A stretch of 13,588 bases of DNA from JBGRQA01 sp041725895. Its GTDB lineage: Bacteria > Bacteroidota > Bacteroidia > Bacteroidales > Marinifilaceae. The notes below the pieces were generated by a model. The model ran no database searches and had not been told where the DNA came from. It saw only the letters and a list, made by a program, of their open reading frames with translations. The translations under genes and the position numbers were made by a program. Location: assembly GCA_041725895.1 (NCBI GenBank), contig JBGRQA010000057.1, positions 1 to 13,588 of the forward strand. The letters run 5' to 3'. Position 1 is the stretch's first letter. Every line of letters begins with the position of its first letter. Positions 1 to 7,756 of the stretch are shown in pieces.

Positions 1-207
1 CAGGATATGGAAAGAACAGATACTCCGTTTTGGAGCTATTTCTGCCAGATCTCCGATTCTACTACCAGCTATGGATCCTATTCGGGGGCAGTTCCCAACG
101 AGAAGATTACCTGGGGGAAATTGGGTATCAATACGCCTAAGTTCATCATTGAATCGGATGCAACAATTGTGGCGCCACTTATTTTTGCCTACCTGCTTGG
201 TTGGTAA
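1..207 (+). CDS. deoxyhypusine synthase-like protein, C-terminal part (truncated by window edge)
   Basis: The frame is open from base 1 and ends in TAA at 205-207, so only the last 68 residues are visible; the ATG at base 7 is probably internal. The segment SGAVPNEKITWGK, followed by ESDATIVAPLIFAYLLGW, matches the C-terminal signature of the deoxyhypusine synthase family (SGARPDEAVSWGK..., ADAS...PLL in the eukaryotic enzyme). The lysine of TWGK (codon 118-120) lines up with the active-site lysine (Lys329 in human), and the Glu of PNEK and Asp of ESDAT also line up with ligand-binding positions. The family moves an aminobutyl group from spermidine using NAD. Bacteria lack eIF5A, so bacterial members are thought to act on small amines, for example in homospermidine-type chemistry; which applies here cannot be told. 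Family assignment is from memory of the motif. A strong terminator follows 25 bases after the stop. Confidence 0.8.
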   Translation, partial: QDMERTDTPFWSYFCQISDSTTSYGSYSGAVPNEKITWGKLGINTPKFIIESDATIVAPLIFAYLLGW

Positions 208-232
208 GTTAATTCCAAATAATCTTTTTTTG

Positions 233-268
233 AAGGACCTGCACATTGGGGAGCAGGTCCTTTTTTAT
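233..268 (+). terminator. rho-independent terminator after the deoxyhypusine synthase-like gene
   Basis: A perfect 10-bp stem (AAGGACCTGC at 233-242 with GCAGGTCCTT at 253-262) encloses a 10-nt loop and runs into a T tract (261-266). It lies 25 bases past the stop codon at 207. Confidence 0.93.
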
Positions 269-284
269 TTTGAAATGATTCGTT

Positions 285-317
285 TGGATCAAGCAGAATT
301 GTTGGGAAGAAAGAAAT
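285..317 (+). repeat. 33-bp block repeated at 13324-13356
   Basis: The block starting TGGATCAAGC matches 13324-13356 at 30 of 33 positions. All three differences are A/G transitions. In both places it lies upstream of a second shared block (481-520 and 13392-13431). Confidence 0.85.
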
Positions 318-480
318 TATCAATAAAAAGGACTTCAATTGGTTTTTAAAGTACATCCGGTATAGATTCCTGGGTTCTTATGATGTTTTTTGTGTCAGCC
401 TTGCAATGTTGGATTGATAAACCAGTAATCTGACATTATTTTCCCCCTCCATGTTAATCAAAAAGGAAAGTCCTCTGCGT

Positions 481-520
481 ATTCCACATCAGCAATTGCC
501 CGAAGGGCATATATAGTATA
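481..520 (+). repeat. 40-bp palindromic repeat (GCCCGAAGGGC type), copy 1
   Basis: The block beginning ATTCCACATC matches 13392-13431 at 37 of 40 positions. It contains the small hairpin TGCCC-GAA-GGGCA (497-509) followed by ATATATAGT. In the other copy a second hairpin follows at 13433-13451; here the corresponding sequence is no longer palindromic, which suggests decay. The architecture resembles REP-type elements. Confidence 0.8.
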
Positions 521-683
521 ATACAAGGCATCATCTATCGAATAAAATCTTAGGTATCTTCCTTTTAGGTTCTTTTGCTCTTTCATTTACATATTTAAAT
601 CTTTTGTCTTATATTTAATATGTGATTCACTCACAACGGCTTTGCATTTTACTTCTTTTCTTCCAATCAATTGATCCAAATCT

Positions 684-2909
684 ATGGGCCACAACCGCGA
701 TAACAGGAAATTTGGAACAGCACCGGTGTTTTTCACCGCCATCTCTACCATATTGGGAGCCATTCTCTTTTTGCGTTTTGGGTATGCTGTAGGAACGGTT
801 GGTTTTTGGGGAGTCATTTTCATTATTCTTTTGGGGCATTTGGTGACTATTCCCACAGCTTTTGCCATCTCAGAATTGGCCACTAACAAGCGGGTGGAAG
901 GGGGAGGGGAGTACTTCATTATTTCCCGTTCTTTTGGATTGAATATTGGAGCGACCATTGGTATTGCCCTCTACCTGTCGCAGGCCATTAGTGTTGCTTT
1001 CTACGTGATAGCCTTTACCGAAGCATTTGAGTTCTTTTTCAACTGGATGCAGGAGAGTCAGAACATCGATTTGCCACGACAGGTGATTAGCATTCCGGCT
1101 ATGATCTGTTTATCCTTACTGATCGTGAAGAAGGGAGCCAACCTTGGGGTGAAGGCCTTGTACATTGTTGTAGCCATTCTTTTTGTTTCACTTTTGCTAT
1201 TCTTTCTGGGATCTACCGAGTATGGTTTTTTCTCCGAATTTGATTTAAGATCCGCTCAATTTCGGAATACCGAAAGCTTCTTTTTGGTTTTTGCCATTGT
1301 TTTCCCTGCATTTACCGGAATGACGGCAGGCGTAGGGCTCTCCGGTGATCTGAAGAACCCCTCCAAATCCATTCCTTTGGGGACAAGCCTGGCTACCATT
1401 TCCGGAATGATTATCTATGTTTGTATTGCCTGGAAATTGGCCCTTACTGCCAGTTCGGAAGACTTGATCGAGCACCAGCTGATTATGAGTCGAATTGCAA
1501 TTGGAGGATTTTGGATTATACCCATAGGTTTGGCAGCTTCCACGATTTCCTCTGCCATTGGCTCCGTAATGGTGGCTCCGCGTACTCTGCAGGCTTTGGC
1601 TGTAGACCAGTCCTTTCCTTCCAAAGGATTCAATGCCTGGCTTTCACAAGGTAGGGTAAAGGATGGGGAACCCATCAATGCGACCCTGGTAACCTGTGGA
1701 ATTGCCATGGTCTTTGTGGTTCTGGGGAATGTGAATGCGGTGGCCGGAATTATTTCCATGTTCTTTATGGTCACCTACGGATCTCTGTGTCTGATCTCTT
1801 TTCTGAATCATTTTGGATCGGCACCTTCCTATCGTCCCTCTTTTCGTTCGCGATGGTACTTTTCTCTAACAGGCTTTGTTATTTCCCTGTGGATCATGTT
1901 TAAGATCAATACTTCCTATGCCTTTTTGTCGATTGTTTTGATGACCCTCATGTATCTTTTTATCAATGCATGGCACAGGGAACGGCAGGGACTGGAATCC
2001 ATCTTTCTGAATACCATCTATCAGTTGAACCGCAATTTGCAGGTTTTTCTGCAGAAGGGAAGGAGCAAACGTAGGCAAAGGGAGTGGCGACCCAGTGCAA
2101 TCTGCATTTCCAAAGATTCTTTCAAGCGCGATGCAGCCTTTAAGCTCTTGAACTGGATATCCTACAAGTATGGATTTGGCACCTATTTGCATCGTATCGA
2201 GGGCTACTATTCCAAAAATACATTTAAGCAATCGGAGAGGGAGCTGAGCGAATTGATTCGCAATTTCGATGATGTTGAGAATCATGTGTATGTGGATACG
2301 ATTATATCCCCATCGTATACCTCGGCCATTGCCCAGGCCATTCAACTGCCGGGGATTGCCGGTATGGAGAACAATATGATCATTTTTGAGTTCGATAAGG
2401 AGAATCCGGTGAATCTATCTGATATCATCGAGAATTTTGCCCTGGCCCATGCGGGTAATTTTGATTTCTGTATTTTGGCTACCAGTTCCAAAAAGATCCG
2501 ATACAAAGGGGATATCCATGTTTGGATCAAATCCAGTGATACGGGCAATGCCAACCTGATGATTCTGTTGAGCTTCATCATTGCCGGTCATCCCGATTGG
2601 CGAAAGGCGGGCATCAAAATCTTCGATATCTGTAAGCCCGATCAGATCGCGGAAACGCGGAAGAGGCGGGAGGAATTGGTGGTTTCCGGCCGTTTGCCCA
2701 TTACAGCCAAGAATATAGAGGTCATTACCGAACAACCCGATGTATCGTCCAAATCGCTTATTAATCAGAAATCGGCTGATGCCGGTTTGACCCTGATTGG
2801 TTTTTTGGGTGAAACTTTAAAGCACGATAAGGAGAAGCTTTTTGAGGGGTACGAGGATGTGGGGCATATACTTTTCATCAACTCACACGACCAAAAAATT
2901 ATAGAATGA
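684..2909 (+). CDS. cation-chloride cotransporter (SLC12/CCC, APC superfamily) homologue
   Basis: The 741-aa product has an N-terminal membrane domain (about residues 12-430, roughly 12 hydrophobic segments) and a soluble C-terminal domain (about 440-741), the layout of Na-K-Cl and K-Cl cotransporters. TM1 carries ISTILGAILFLRFGYAVG, close to the family's TILGVIMYLRFGW pattern. Residues 73-85 (GGGEYFIISRSFG) match the AGGAYYxISRSLG signature around the potassium-coordinating tyrosine (Tyr77 here). Residues about 207-234 (FPAFTGMTAGVGLSGDLK, then NPSKSIPLGT) match the family's FPAVTGIMAG...SGDLKDPQKSIPKGT. The C-terminal part begins near WRPSAICIS (about 470) and resembles the cytosolic CCC regulatory fold. 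A glutamate (Glu76) sits where eukaryotic members usually have alanine. The likely role is ion-coupled transport across the inner membrane; the ions cannot be read from sequence. It looks monocistronic, with long repeat-containing gaps on both sides and no clear terminator downstream. Confidence 0.9.
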   Translation: MGHNRDNRKFGTAPVFFTAISTILGAILFLRFGYAVGTVGFWGVIFIILLGHLVTIPTAFAISELATNKRVEGGGEYFIISRSFGLNIGATIGIALYLSQAISVAFYVIAFTEAFEFFFNWMQESQNIDLPRQVISIPAMICLSLLIVKKGANLGVKALYIVVAILFVSLLLFFLGSTEYGFFSEFDLRSAQFRNTESFFLVFAIVFPAFTGMTAGVGLSGDLKNPSKSIPLGTSLATISGMIIYVCIAWKLALTASSEDLIEHQLIMSRIAIGGFWIIPIGLAASTISSAIGSVMVAPRTLQALAVDQSFPSKGFNAWLSQGRVKDGEPINATLVTCGIAMVFVVLGNVNAVAGIISMFFMVTYGSLCLISFLNHFGSAPSYRPSFRSRWYFSLTGFVISLWIMFKINTSYAFLSIVLMTLMYLFINAWHRERQGLESIFLNTIYQLNRNLQVFLQKGRSKRRQREWRPSAICISKDSFKRDAAFKLLNWISYKYGFGTYLHRIEGYYSKNTFKQSERELSELIRNFDDVENHVYVDTIISPSYTSAIAQAIQLPGIAGMENNMIIFEFDKENPVNLSDIIENFALAHAGNFDFCILATSSKKIRYKGDIHVWIKSSDTGNANLMILLSFIIAGHPDWRKAGIKIFDICKPDQIAETRKRREELVVSGRLPITAKNIEVITEQPDVSSKSLINQKSADAGLTLIGFLGETLKHDKEKLFEGYEDVGHILFINSHDQKIIE

Positions 2910-2942
2910 TGGGAGGGGTAGTTTAATTATTATAAAAATAAT

Positions 2943-2962
2943 GGATCCCCCTCCGGGAATCC
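2943..2962 (-). repeat. palindrome of the GAATCC/GGAGGG repeat type, reverse orientation
   Basis: Bases 2943-2962 (GGATCCCCCTCCGGGAATCC) form an imperfect hairpin. Read on the minus strand they give GGATTCCCGGAGGGGGATCC, resembling the first box of the repeats at 3032 and 3326. It lies 33 bases past the transporter stop and may help end or stabilise that transcript. Confidence 0.6.
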
Positions 2963-3031
2963 GGTTGGTGTATTCAACCAATTTTTGCAGTGTATTGCCA
3001 AAATATCCTTCTTTTTTTCCGATACCTGTTG

Positions 3032-3100
3032 TGAATCCCAGAGGGATTTCATTATTGTAGAAATGGAATAGGAGGATAAATCAACGCCGGAGGGTGTTGT
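3032..3100 (+). repeat. GAATCC...GGGATT / CAAC...GTTG repeat, copy 1
   Basis: The copy opens with TGAATCCCAGAGGGATTTC followed by ATTATTGTAG, and closes with CAACGCCGGAGGGTGTTG. Both ends are inverted repeats. It matches the copy at 3326-3397 in both end boxes and in the ATTATTGTAG spacer, while the middle has diverged. No protein is predicted from it with confidence. Confidence 0.75.
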
Positions 3101-3166
3101 AATTATATAGGTCAATTCATTTTATTGGGGATCAAATTTTTTCGGTAAATATGGAATTTGTTCCAT

Positions 3167-3213
3167 GGCGCCGCAATTTACACCCTACCATTGGTTATGA
3201 CTAATGCGGCGCC
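3167..3213. repeat. 9-bp GC-rich inverted repeat with 29-nt loop
   Basis: GGCGCCGCA at 3167-3175 pairs perfectly with TGCGGCGCC at 3205-3213. It stands out in an AT-rich gap and is not followed by a T tract, so it is not a standard terminator. A related-looking inverted repeat (GCGGCACG/CGTGCCGC) lies at 13472-13520; both have CCGCAATTT at or beside one arm. Confidence 0.7.
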
Positions 3214-3247
3214 GCTATACTGTACATTACTATTTGCTACAATAATG

Positions 3248-3264
3248 CTTCTCCTCCGGAGAAG
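3248..3264. repeat. short hairpin CTTCTCC-TCC-GGAGAAG
   Basis: A perfect 7-bp stem with a 3-nt loop, inside the repeat-rich gap. No T tract follows; its role is unknown. Confidence 0.6.
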
Positions 3265-3325
3265 AAAACCTATATTTAAAAAAGGGAATGATGCAAAATG
3301 TTCTATTCCCAGGTCTAATGGGGCA

Positions 3326-3397
3326 TGAATCCTGGAGGGATTCCATTATTGTAGCCGATTGTATTGGTTTTGAAAGGCCAACCCCGGAGGGTGTTGC
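3326..3397 (+). repeat. GAATCC...GGGATT / CAAC...GTTG repeat, copy 2
   Basis: The first box is a perfect hairpin, GAATCC-TGGAG-GGATTC (3327-3343), followed by ATTATTGTAG. The second box, CAACCCCGGAGGGTGTTG (3379-3396), is an imperfect hairpin. The same order occurs at 3032-3100. The unit length of about 70 bp is close to the 64-68 bp spacing of the palindromes at 7261-7883. Confidence 0.78.
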
Positions 3398-3532
3398 ATG
3401 CATTATGGTTGTAAATATATTATTGTGAATGAATTCCAATATTCTAGCAAAATTATCCCGCAAAATTCCTAACCATCACAATATTCATAATTTTTAACAA
3501 TGTTCCTGTCATGTAATACAAATGTTTTGACG

Positions 3533-3549
3533 GCAATTTCTTAAATTGC
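3533..3549. promoter_or_regulatory. inverted repeat upstream of the protease gene
   Basis: GCAATTT (3533-3539) and AAATTGC (3543-3549) form a perfect 7-bp inverted repeat with a 3-bp centre, 37 bases before the protease start codon. It could be an operator or a 5' leader hairpin. A TTTG sequence lies just upstream (3526-3529), but no well-spaced -7 box was found. Confidence 0.35.
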
Positions 3550-3586
3550 AATTCTATACACAATTAATACTAACGATTATATTACA

Positions 3587-6500
3587 ATGCGAAAAATTAG
3601 TTTAAAGATTGGTACTCTGTGTCTTGCCCTGGCAGGGATGATGGGGAGTGCCCGGGCGCAGGAGGATGTTCGCTTGATGCGGTATCCCGATGTGAACCAG
3701 AATCAAATTGTATTTGTTTACGCCGGCGACATCTGGTCGGTAGGGGCAGATGGGGGTGATGCCACACGTCTGACCTCACACAAGGGGATGGAATTGTTCC
3801 CCAAAATTTCTCCCGATGGGAAATGGATTGCCTTTTCAGGTGAATACTCGGGCAGTCGTCAGGTGTACGTGATGCCCTCAACCGGGGGGACTCCTCGCCA
3901 GCTGACCTACTACAATTCAGTTGGTTTGATGCCCCCACGCGGTGGTTTCGACAATGCAGTGCTCGACTGGACACCCGACAGCAAATCCATTTTGGTACGT
4001 ATGAACCGGACTCCGTTTGGGGAACGCAACGGGACCTATTACCTGGTTAGCAGAGAGGGAGGACTGGAAACTCCGTTACAGATTCCTGAAGGTGGTTTTG
4101 GAGTTCTTTCACCTGATGCCAGGAAGATGTGTTTTGCACCCATTAGCCGTGAATTCCGTACCTGGAAGCGCTACAAAGGGGGACGTGCAGCCGATCTTTG
4201 GATCTACGACTTGGAGAAGGACCAATCGGAGCGGATCACTAAATTTGTTGGTTCCGATCAGATTCCCTCCTGGTACAAGGATGCCATATACTTTGCTTCC
4301 GATCGTGATCTGAAATTGAATATCTACAAGTACGATATAGCCAGCAAGAAGATAACCCAGATGACGCACCACAAAACTTTTGACGTGATGTGGCCATCGG
4401 GTGAGAATGGACAACTGGTATACGAAAACGGGGGACAGCTGTTCAAACTGAACCTGGAAACCGGCAAAGAGGAACGGGTGGTTGTAAACATTCATTTCGA
4501 CAATCCCAATACTCTGCCATATTACAAGAATGTGAAGGACTTTGTTCAGAGTGCAGCGGTTTCTCCATCCGGAAAACGTGCTTTGTTTGATGCTCGTGGG
4601 GATATCTTCTCGGTACCAGCTAAGAACGGTCCAACCCTTAACCTGACTCAAACCCAGGGGGTACGGGAAACCTCGCCCAGCTGGTCGCCTGATGGCAAGT
4701 ACATTTCGTACTATTCCGATGCAACCGGTGAATACGAGATCTATCTCCTGGAGAATAGAAAGGGAGCAAAACCCAAGCAGGTTACCTTTGGTTCCTCAGC
4801 CTGGATGTACGATCCGCAATGGGCACCCAACAGCAAATTCCTCGTGTTCTTCGACCGTAGCTTAAAGTTGAAGTACTACGATGTGGAGAAAGGAATTGTA
4901 AAGGTAGTGGATAAGGCTACCCGTAATGAGATTCGTCACTACGCTGTTTCACCTGATTCGGAATGGATCACCTACTCAAAGGAGAGCGATAACGGTCAGG
5001 GTGCCGTATGGGTTTACCAGGTTTCTACCGGTAAGAACTACCAGTTGACCGATGATACTTTTGCTGATTTCTCACCGGTTTTCTCGGCTGATGGGAATTT
5101 CATCTACTTCCTGTCCAATCGTGATTTCAATCTGAGTTTCTCCAGTTTTGAGTTCAATTACTTGTACAACAAGGCGACCCGTATCTTCGCAATGGCTCTG
5201 AAGGCCGACGGCCCCAAGCTATTCGAATTGAAGAACGATGTGGAAGAGGTTAAGCAGGAACCTGCAGAACCTAAAAAAGGCAAGAAGAAAGGGAAGAAGG
5301 AAGAGCCTGCCAAAGAGGAAAAGGTGAAGGTTGTTATTGAACGGGAAGGCATTGCCAACCGAATTGCTGCTTTCCCTATGGGATCGGGCGATTACGGCGA
5401 TCTGACAGCAGTAGAAGGTGGAATCCTTTACACCGCTAAGGGAAGCATACATCGATACAATATTAAGAAAGAGAAGGATGAGATCATTCTGGAAGGTGTT
5501 TTCAATTACATTCTTTCCGGAAATGGCAAGAAGATACTTTATCGTTCCGGCTCTAAATTTGGTATTGTTGATCTTACAGCAGGACAAAAGGACGGAGCAG
5601 GTCAATTGAGTCTTGATGGCCTGGAGATGAAGATTGATCCTAAAAAGGAGTGGAATCAGATCTATACCGATGGATGGCGTATCTTCCGCGATTACTACTA
5701 TGTAGAGAATATGCAAGGTGTGGATTGGGCGCAAATTAAGGCCAACTACAATCAGTTGATGCCTTACGTGAGCCATCGTGCCGATTTGGATTACATTATA
5801 GGGGAGATTATCTCGGAGACCAATACCGGTCACGCTTACGTGAATTATGGTGATTTCGAAAAGGTGAAGCCAATGGAGACCGGTTTGCTGGGAGCCAAAA
5901 TAAAGGCGGATACAAAAGCCGGCAAGTATGTGATTGCTAAGATCTACCAGGGAGAGAACTGGAACGAGAGCCGTCGTTCTCCACTTACCGAGCAGGGTGT
6001 GAAGGTGAAGGAAGGCGATTACCTGTTGAGTATCAACGGTCACGAATTGAGCCTGGATGAGAATCCCTACCTGTACCTGGAGAATACCGTGGGTAAAATG
6101 GTGGAGATTACCGTGAACAGCAAGCCTGCTATGGAAGGCGCCAAAACCTATACCATCAAGCCAATTAAGAGTGAACTGGAATTGCTCTACCTGAACTGGG
6201 TGAATGAGCGTCGTGCAATTGTTGATCGTTTGTCAGACGGTAAAATTGGCTACATCCATGTACCCAATACCGCTGTGGAAGGAAATCGCGAACTGCACCG
6301 CGGTATGTATGCCTACCACGACAAGGAGGCGCTGATTATCGACGATCGCTACAATGGGGGAGGATTTATTCCCGACCAGATGGCCGATCTGCTCGATCGT
6401 GATGTGTTGTCGTACTGGCACCGTCGTGGTTTGAAGCCTTTCCGCACTCCCGGAATTGCGCATGATGGCCCCAAGGCCATGCTGATCAACCACTACTCCT

Positions 6501-6865
6501 CTTCAGGAGGAGATGCCTTTCCTTACTTTTTTAGAAAGAAGGGATTGGGTAAATTGATCGGAACCCGTACCTGGGGAGGTCTTGTTGGTATGTCGGGCAA
6601 TGCCGGATTGGTTGACGGTGGTTACATTGCCGTACCTCGATTCGGTATCTTCGACGAAAACCAGAAGTGGATCATCGAGGGCGTTGGAGTATATCCTGAT
6701 GTTGAAGTATACGACGAGCCTCACAAAGTGGCTAAAGGCAATGACCCATCCATCGAAAAGGCTGTTGAGATGCTTCTCAAAGAACTGAAGGAGAAACCAG
6801 CCCAAAAGATACATGCTCCAGCTGACCCCAATCGTTCCAAATGGATCGAGCAGGAGGTGAAGTAA
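3587..6865 (+). CDS. secreted tricorn-like protease (peptidase family S41)
   Basis: This 1092-aa protein has the full tricorn architecture. An N-terminal signal peptide (about residues 1-25, ending in ARAQ) is followed by two beta-propeller regions built from repeats such as FPKISPDGKWIAFSG and PSWSPDGKYISYYS (about 30-650), a C1 helical domain (about 690-760), a PDZ domain (about 770-860) and the C2 catalytic domain (about 870-1060). His749 (in NTGHAYV), Ser973 (in HYSSSGGDAF) and Glu1031 (in IIEGVG) line up with His746, Ser965 and Glu1023 of Thermoplasma tricorn, with a constant offset of 8 for the last two. The residue after the nucleophile is Gly974. A lysine/glutamate-rich segment (about 551-583) interrupts the second propeller region. 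The protein probably degrades peptides in the periplasm; the substrate is unknown. It is flanked by long gaps and followed by a strong terminator, so it is probably transcribed alone. The start was chosen because it opens the signal peptide. Confidence 0.95.
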   Translation: MRKISLKIGTLCLALAGMMGSARAQEDVRLMRYPDVNQNQIVFVYAGDIWSVGADGGDATRLTSHKGMELFPKISPDGKWIAFSGEYSGSRQVYVMPSTGGTPRQLTYYNSVGLMPPRGGFDNAVLDWTPDSKSILVRMNRTPFGERNGTYYLVSREGGLETPLQIPEGGFGVLSPDARKMCFAPISREFRTWKRYKGGRAADLWIYDLEKDQSERITKFVGSDQIPSWYKDAIYFASDRDLKLNIYKYDIASKKITQMTHHKTFDVMWPSGENGQLVYENGGQLFKLNLETGKEERVVVNIHFDNPNTLPYYKNVKDFVQSAAVSPSGKRALFDARGDIFSVPAKNGPTLNLTQTQGVRETSPSWSPDGKYISYYSDATGEYEIYLLENRKGAKPKQVTFGSSAWMYDPQWAPNSKFLVFFDRSLKLKYYDVEKGIVKVVDKATRNEIRHYAVSPDSEWITYSKESDNGQGAVWVYQVSTGKNYQLTDDTFADFSPVFSADGNFIYFLSNRDFNLSFSSFEFNYLYNKATRIFAMALKADGPKLFELKNDVEEVKQEPAEPKKGKKKGKKEEPAKEEKVKVVIEREGIANRIAAFPMGSGDYGDLTAVEGGILYTAKGSIHRYNIKKEKDEIILEGVFNYILSGNGKKILYRSGSKFGIVDLTAGQKDGAGQLSLDGLEMKIDPKKEWNQIYTDGWRIFRDYYYVENMQGVDWAQIKANYNQLMPYVSHRADLDYIIGEIISETNTGHAYVNYGDFEKVKPMETGLLGAKIKADTKAGKYVIAKIYQGENWNESRRSPLTEQGVKVKEGDYLLSINGHELSLDENPYLYLENTVGKMVEITVNSKPAMEGAKTYTIKPIKSELELLYLNWVNERRAIVDRLSDGKIGYIHVPNTAVEGNRELHRGMYAYHDKEALIIDDRYNGGGFIPDQMADLLDRDVLSYWHRRGLKPFRTPGIAHDGPKAMLINHYSSSGGDAFPYFFRKKGLGKLIGTRTWGGLVGMSGNAGLVDGGYIAVPRFGIFDENQKWIIEGVGVYPDVEVYDEPHKVAKGNDPSIEKAVEMLLKELKEKPAQKIHAPADPNRSKWIEQEVK

Positions 6866-6890
6866 ATGGAGACACCGATTGAATAATTGG

Positions 6891-6922
6891 AAAAGCCATC
6901 CCGTTCGTGGGATGGCTTTTTA
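6891..6922 (+). terminator. rho-independent terminator after the protease gene
   Basis: A perfect 12-bp stem (AAAAGCCATCCC at 6891-6902 with GGGATGGCTTTT at 6909-6920) encloses a 6-nt loop and ends in five T residues. It begins 26 bases past the stop codon. The A/T-flanked stem could also work from the opposite strand. Confidence 0.95.
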
Positions 6923-6965
6923 TTTATCATAGTGTTGTGGGGTAGTTATCCTTTAACAGTGGGAG

Positions 6966-7005
6966 CTATTCTATTCTATTCTATTCTATTCTATTCTATT
7001 CTATT
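6966..7005 (+). repeat. pentanucleotide microsatellite (CTATT)x8
   Basis: Eight perfect tandem CTATT units. They sit directly before the first copy of the large direct repeat. A related tract of five units lies before the second copy (7386-7410). Such tracts usually vary in unit number between strains through slippage. It is intergenic, so it would not switch a reading frame. Confidence 0.97.
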
Positions 7006-7350
7006 CCGCCCCTTCAGGGCTTGGATTCTCATTTGCTTATAACACAGGGCTTCACCCCGTGTTGTGATATATCGCCCCTTCAGGACTGATTGTATAATTT
7101 CCAACATAAAATTTGTCTCCTTTTGCTATTCAATTCAAAAAATATTCAGAAATTTATATTGATGGAATCGATTTGTAATAGAGTGATCTGATTGTTCTGA
7201 AAGTGTACGGTTTATAAACGTTTGGTATATACTATCGTATGAGAACGGGGCAAGTTTCCTAGCCCTGAAAGGGTGTCATCTCTCAGCGATGGGGTTTGCC
7301 CATCGAACAGGATGGGAACAAGTTACAAAGCCCTGTAGGGGCGTAATCTA
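7006..7350 (+). repeat. large direct repeat, copy A (about 345 bp)
   Basis: This segment recurs at 7411-7756 with an offset of 405-406 bp. From about 7106 to 7350 I count five substitutions in some 245 bases (about 98% identity); one patch near 7085-7105 is diverged and has a one-base indel. It begins with reverse-oriented palindromes (CCGCCCCTTCAGGGCT, then AACACAGGG...CCCCGTGTT at 7041-7063) and ends with forward REP-like palindromes. The middle (about 7106-7255) contains the 10-bp palindrome GTTTATAAAC (7210-7219). No open frame of useful length was found. Confidence 0.93.
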
Positions 7351-7385
7351 CCATCGATGGTGTCAGCCCAACAGTGGGCGATGAG
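7261..7385 (+). repeat. REP-like palindromes, units 1-2
   Basis: Units start at 7261 and 7329, 68 bp apart. The pattern is AGCCCTGAAAGGG(C/T)GT, then ATCTCTCAG or ATCTACCAT, then a second hairpin of the form CGATGGG...CCCATCG. Unit 2 has a changed second hairpin (GCCCA-ACAG-TGGGC). They are read in the same direction as the transposase gene downstream. Confidence 0.9.
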
Positions 7386-7410
7386 CTATTTTATTCTATT
7401 CTATTCTATT
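7386..7410 (+). repeat. pentanucleotide microsatellite, five units, one variant
   Basis: The order is CTATT, TTATT, CTATT, CTATT, CTATT. It directly precedes copy B of the large direct repeat, as the eight-unit tract precedes copy A, so the tract was probably part of the duplicated unit. Confidence 0.93.
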
Positions 7411-7756
7411 CCGCCCCTTCAGGGCTTGGATTCTCATTTGCTTATAACACAGGGCTCCACCCTGTGTTGTGATATATCGCCCTTTCAGGGCTGAAAGTAT
7501 AATTGATCAGTATAAAATTTGTCTCCTTTTGCTATTCGATTCAAAAAATATTCAGAAATTTATATTGATGGAATCGATTTGTAATAGAGTGATCTGATTG
7601 TCCTGAAAGTGTACGGTTTATAAACGTTTGGTATATACTATCGTATGAGAACGGGGCAAGTTTCCTAGCCCTGAAAGGGCGTCATCTCTCAGCGATGGGG
7701 TTTGCCCATCGAACAGGATGGAAACAAGTTACAAAGCCCTGAAGGGGCGTAATCTA
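7411..7756 (+). repeat. large direct repeat, copy B
   Basis: Second copy of 7006-7350. Its reverse-oriented hairpin is perfect here (AACACAGGG at 7446-7454 with CCCTGTGTT at 7460-7468), while copy A has one mismatch in that stem. The 10-bp palindrome GTTTATAAAC recurs at 7616-7625. Identity to copy A ends at the GTAATCTA box of a REP-like unit. Confidence 0.93.

Larger units (their letters stand above)
269..683. other. gene-free stretch with decayed repeats, upstream of the transporter gene
   Basis: No convincing coding frame was found; an open frame running to 349 is a shadow of the upstream gene and terminator. The stretch holds two blocks that recur at the right edge of the window (285-317 and 481-520), listed separately. 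A weak Bacteroidota-type promoter candidate is TTTG at 574-577 with TAAATCTT at 596-603 (consensus TTTG, about 19 bases, TAnnTTTG); the -7 match is poor, so it is only suggestive. The start codon at 684 has no Shine-Dalgarno sequence, as is common in this phylum. Confidence 0.5.
2910..3586. other. gene-free, repeat-rich gap between transporter and protease
   Basis: This 677-bp gap contains several inverted repeats and two copies of a GAATCC...GGGATT repeat, listed separately. Minus-strand frames of 61 and 77 codons at 2930-3115 and 3230-3463 are translations of these repeats and are not called as genes. No terminator with a T tract was seen after the transporter, and no strong promoter match was found before the protease. 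Confidence 0.6.

Noticed and set aside
71..349. 92-codon plus-strand frame across the terminator
   Set aside because: It overlaps the deoxyhypusine-synthase-like C-terminus in another frame and reads through a strong terminator.
587..958. 123-codon minus-strand frame
   Set aside because: It lies opposite the start of the well-supported cotransporter gene and has no recognisable motif.
2930..3463. Minus-strand frames of 61 and 77 codons sharing TPSGV...TIM.SL.DS
   Set aside because: The shared peptide comes from the two copies of the palindromic repeat read in reverse; there is no independent sign of coding.
4109..4651. 180-codon minus-strand frame
   Set aside because: It lies antisense within the tricorn-like protease, which has strong family support.
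5219..6043. 274-codon minus-strand frame
   Set aside because: Long, but antisense to conserved protease domains, with no motif or signal of its own.
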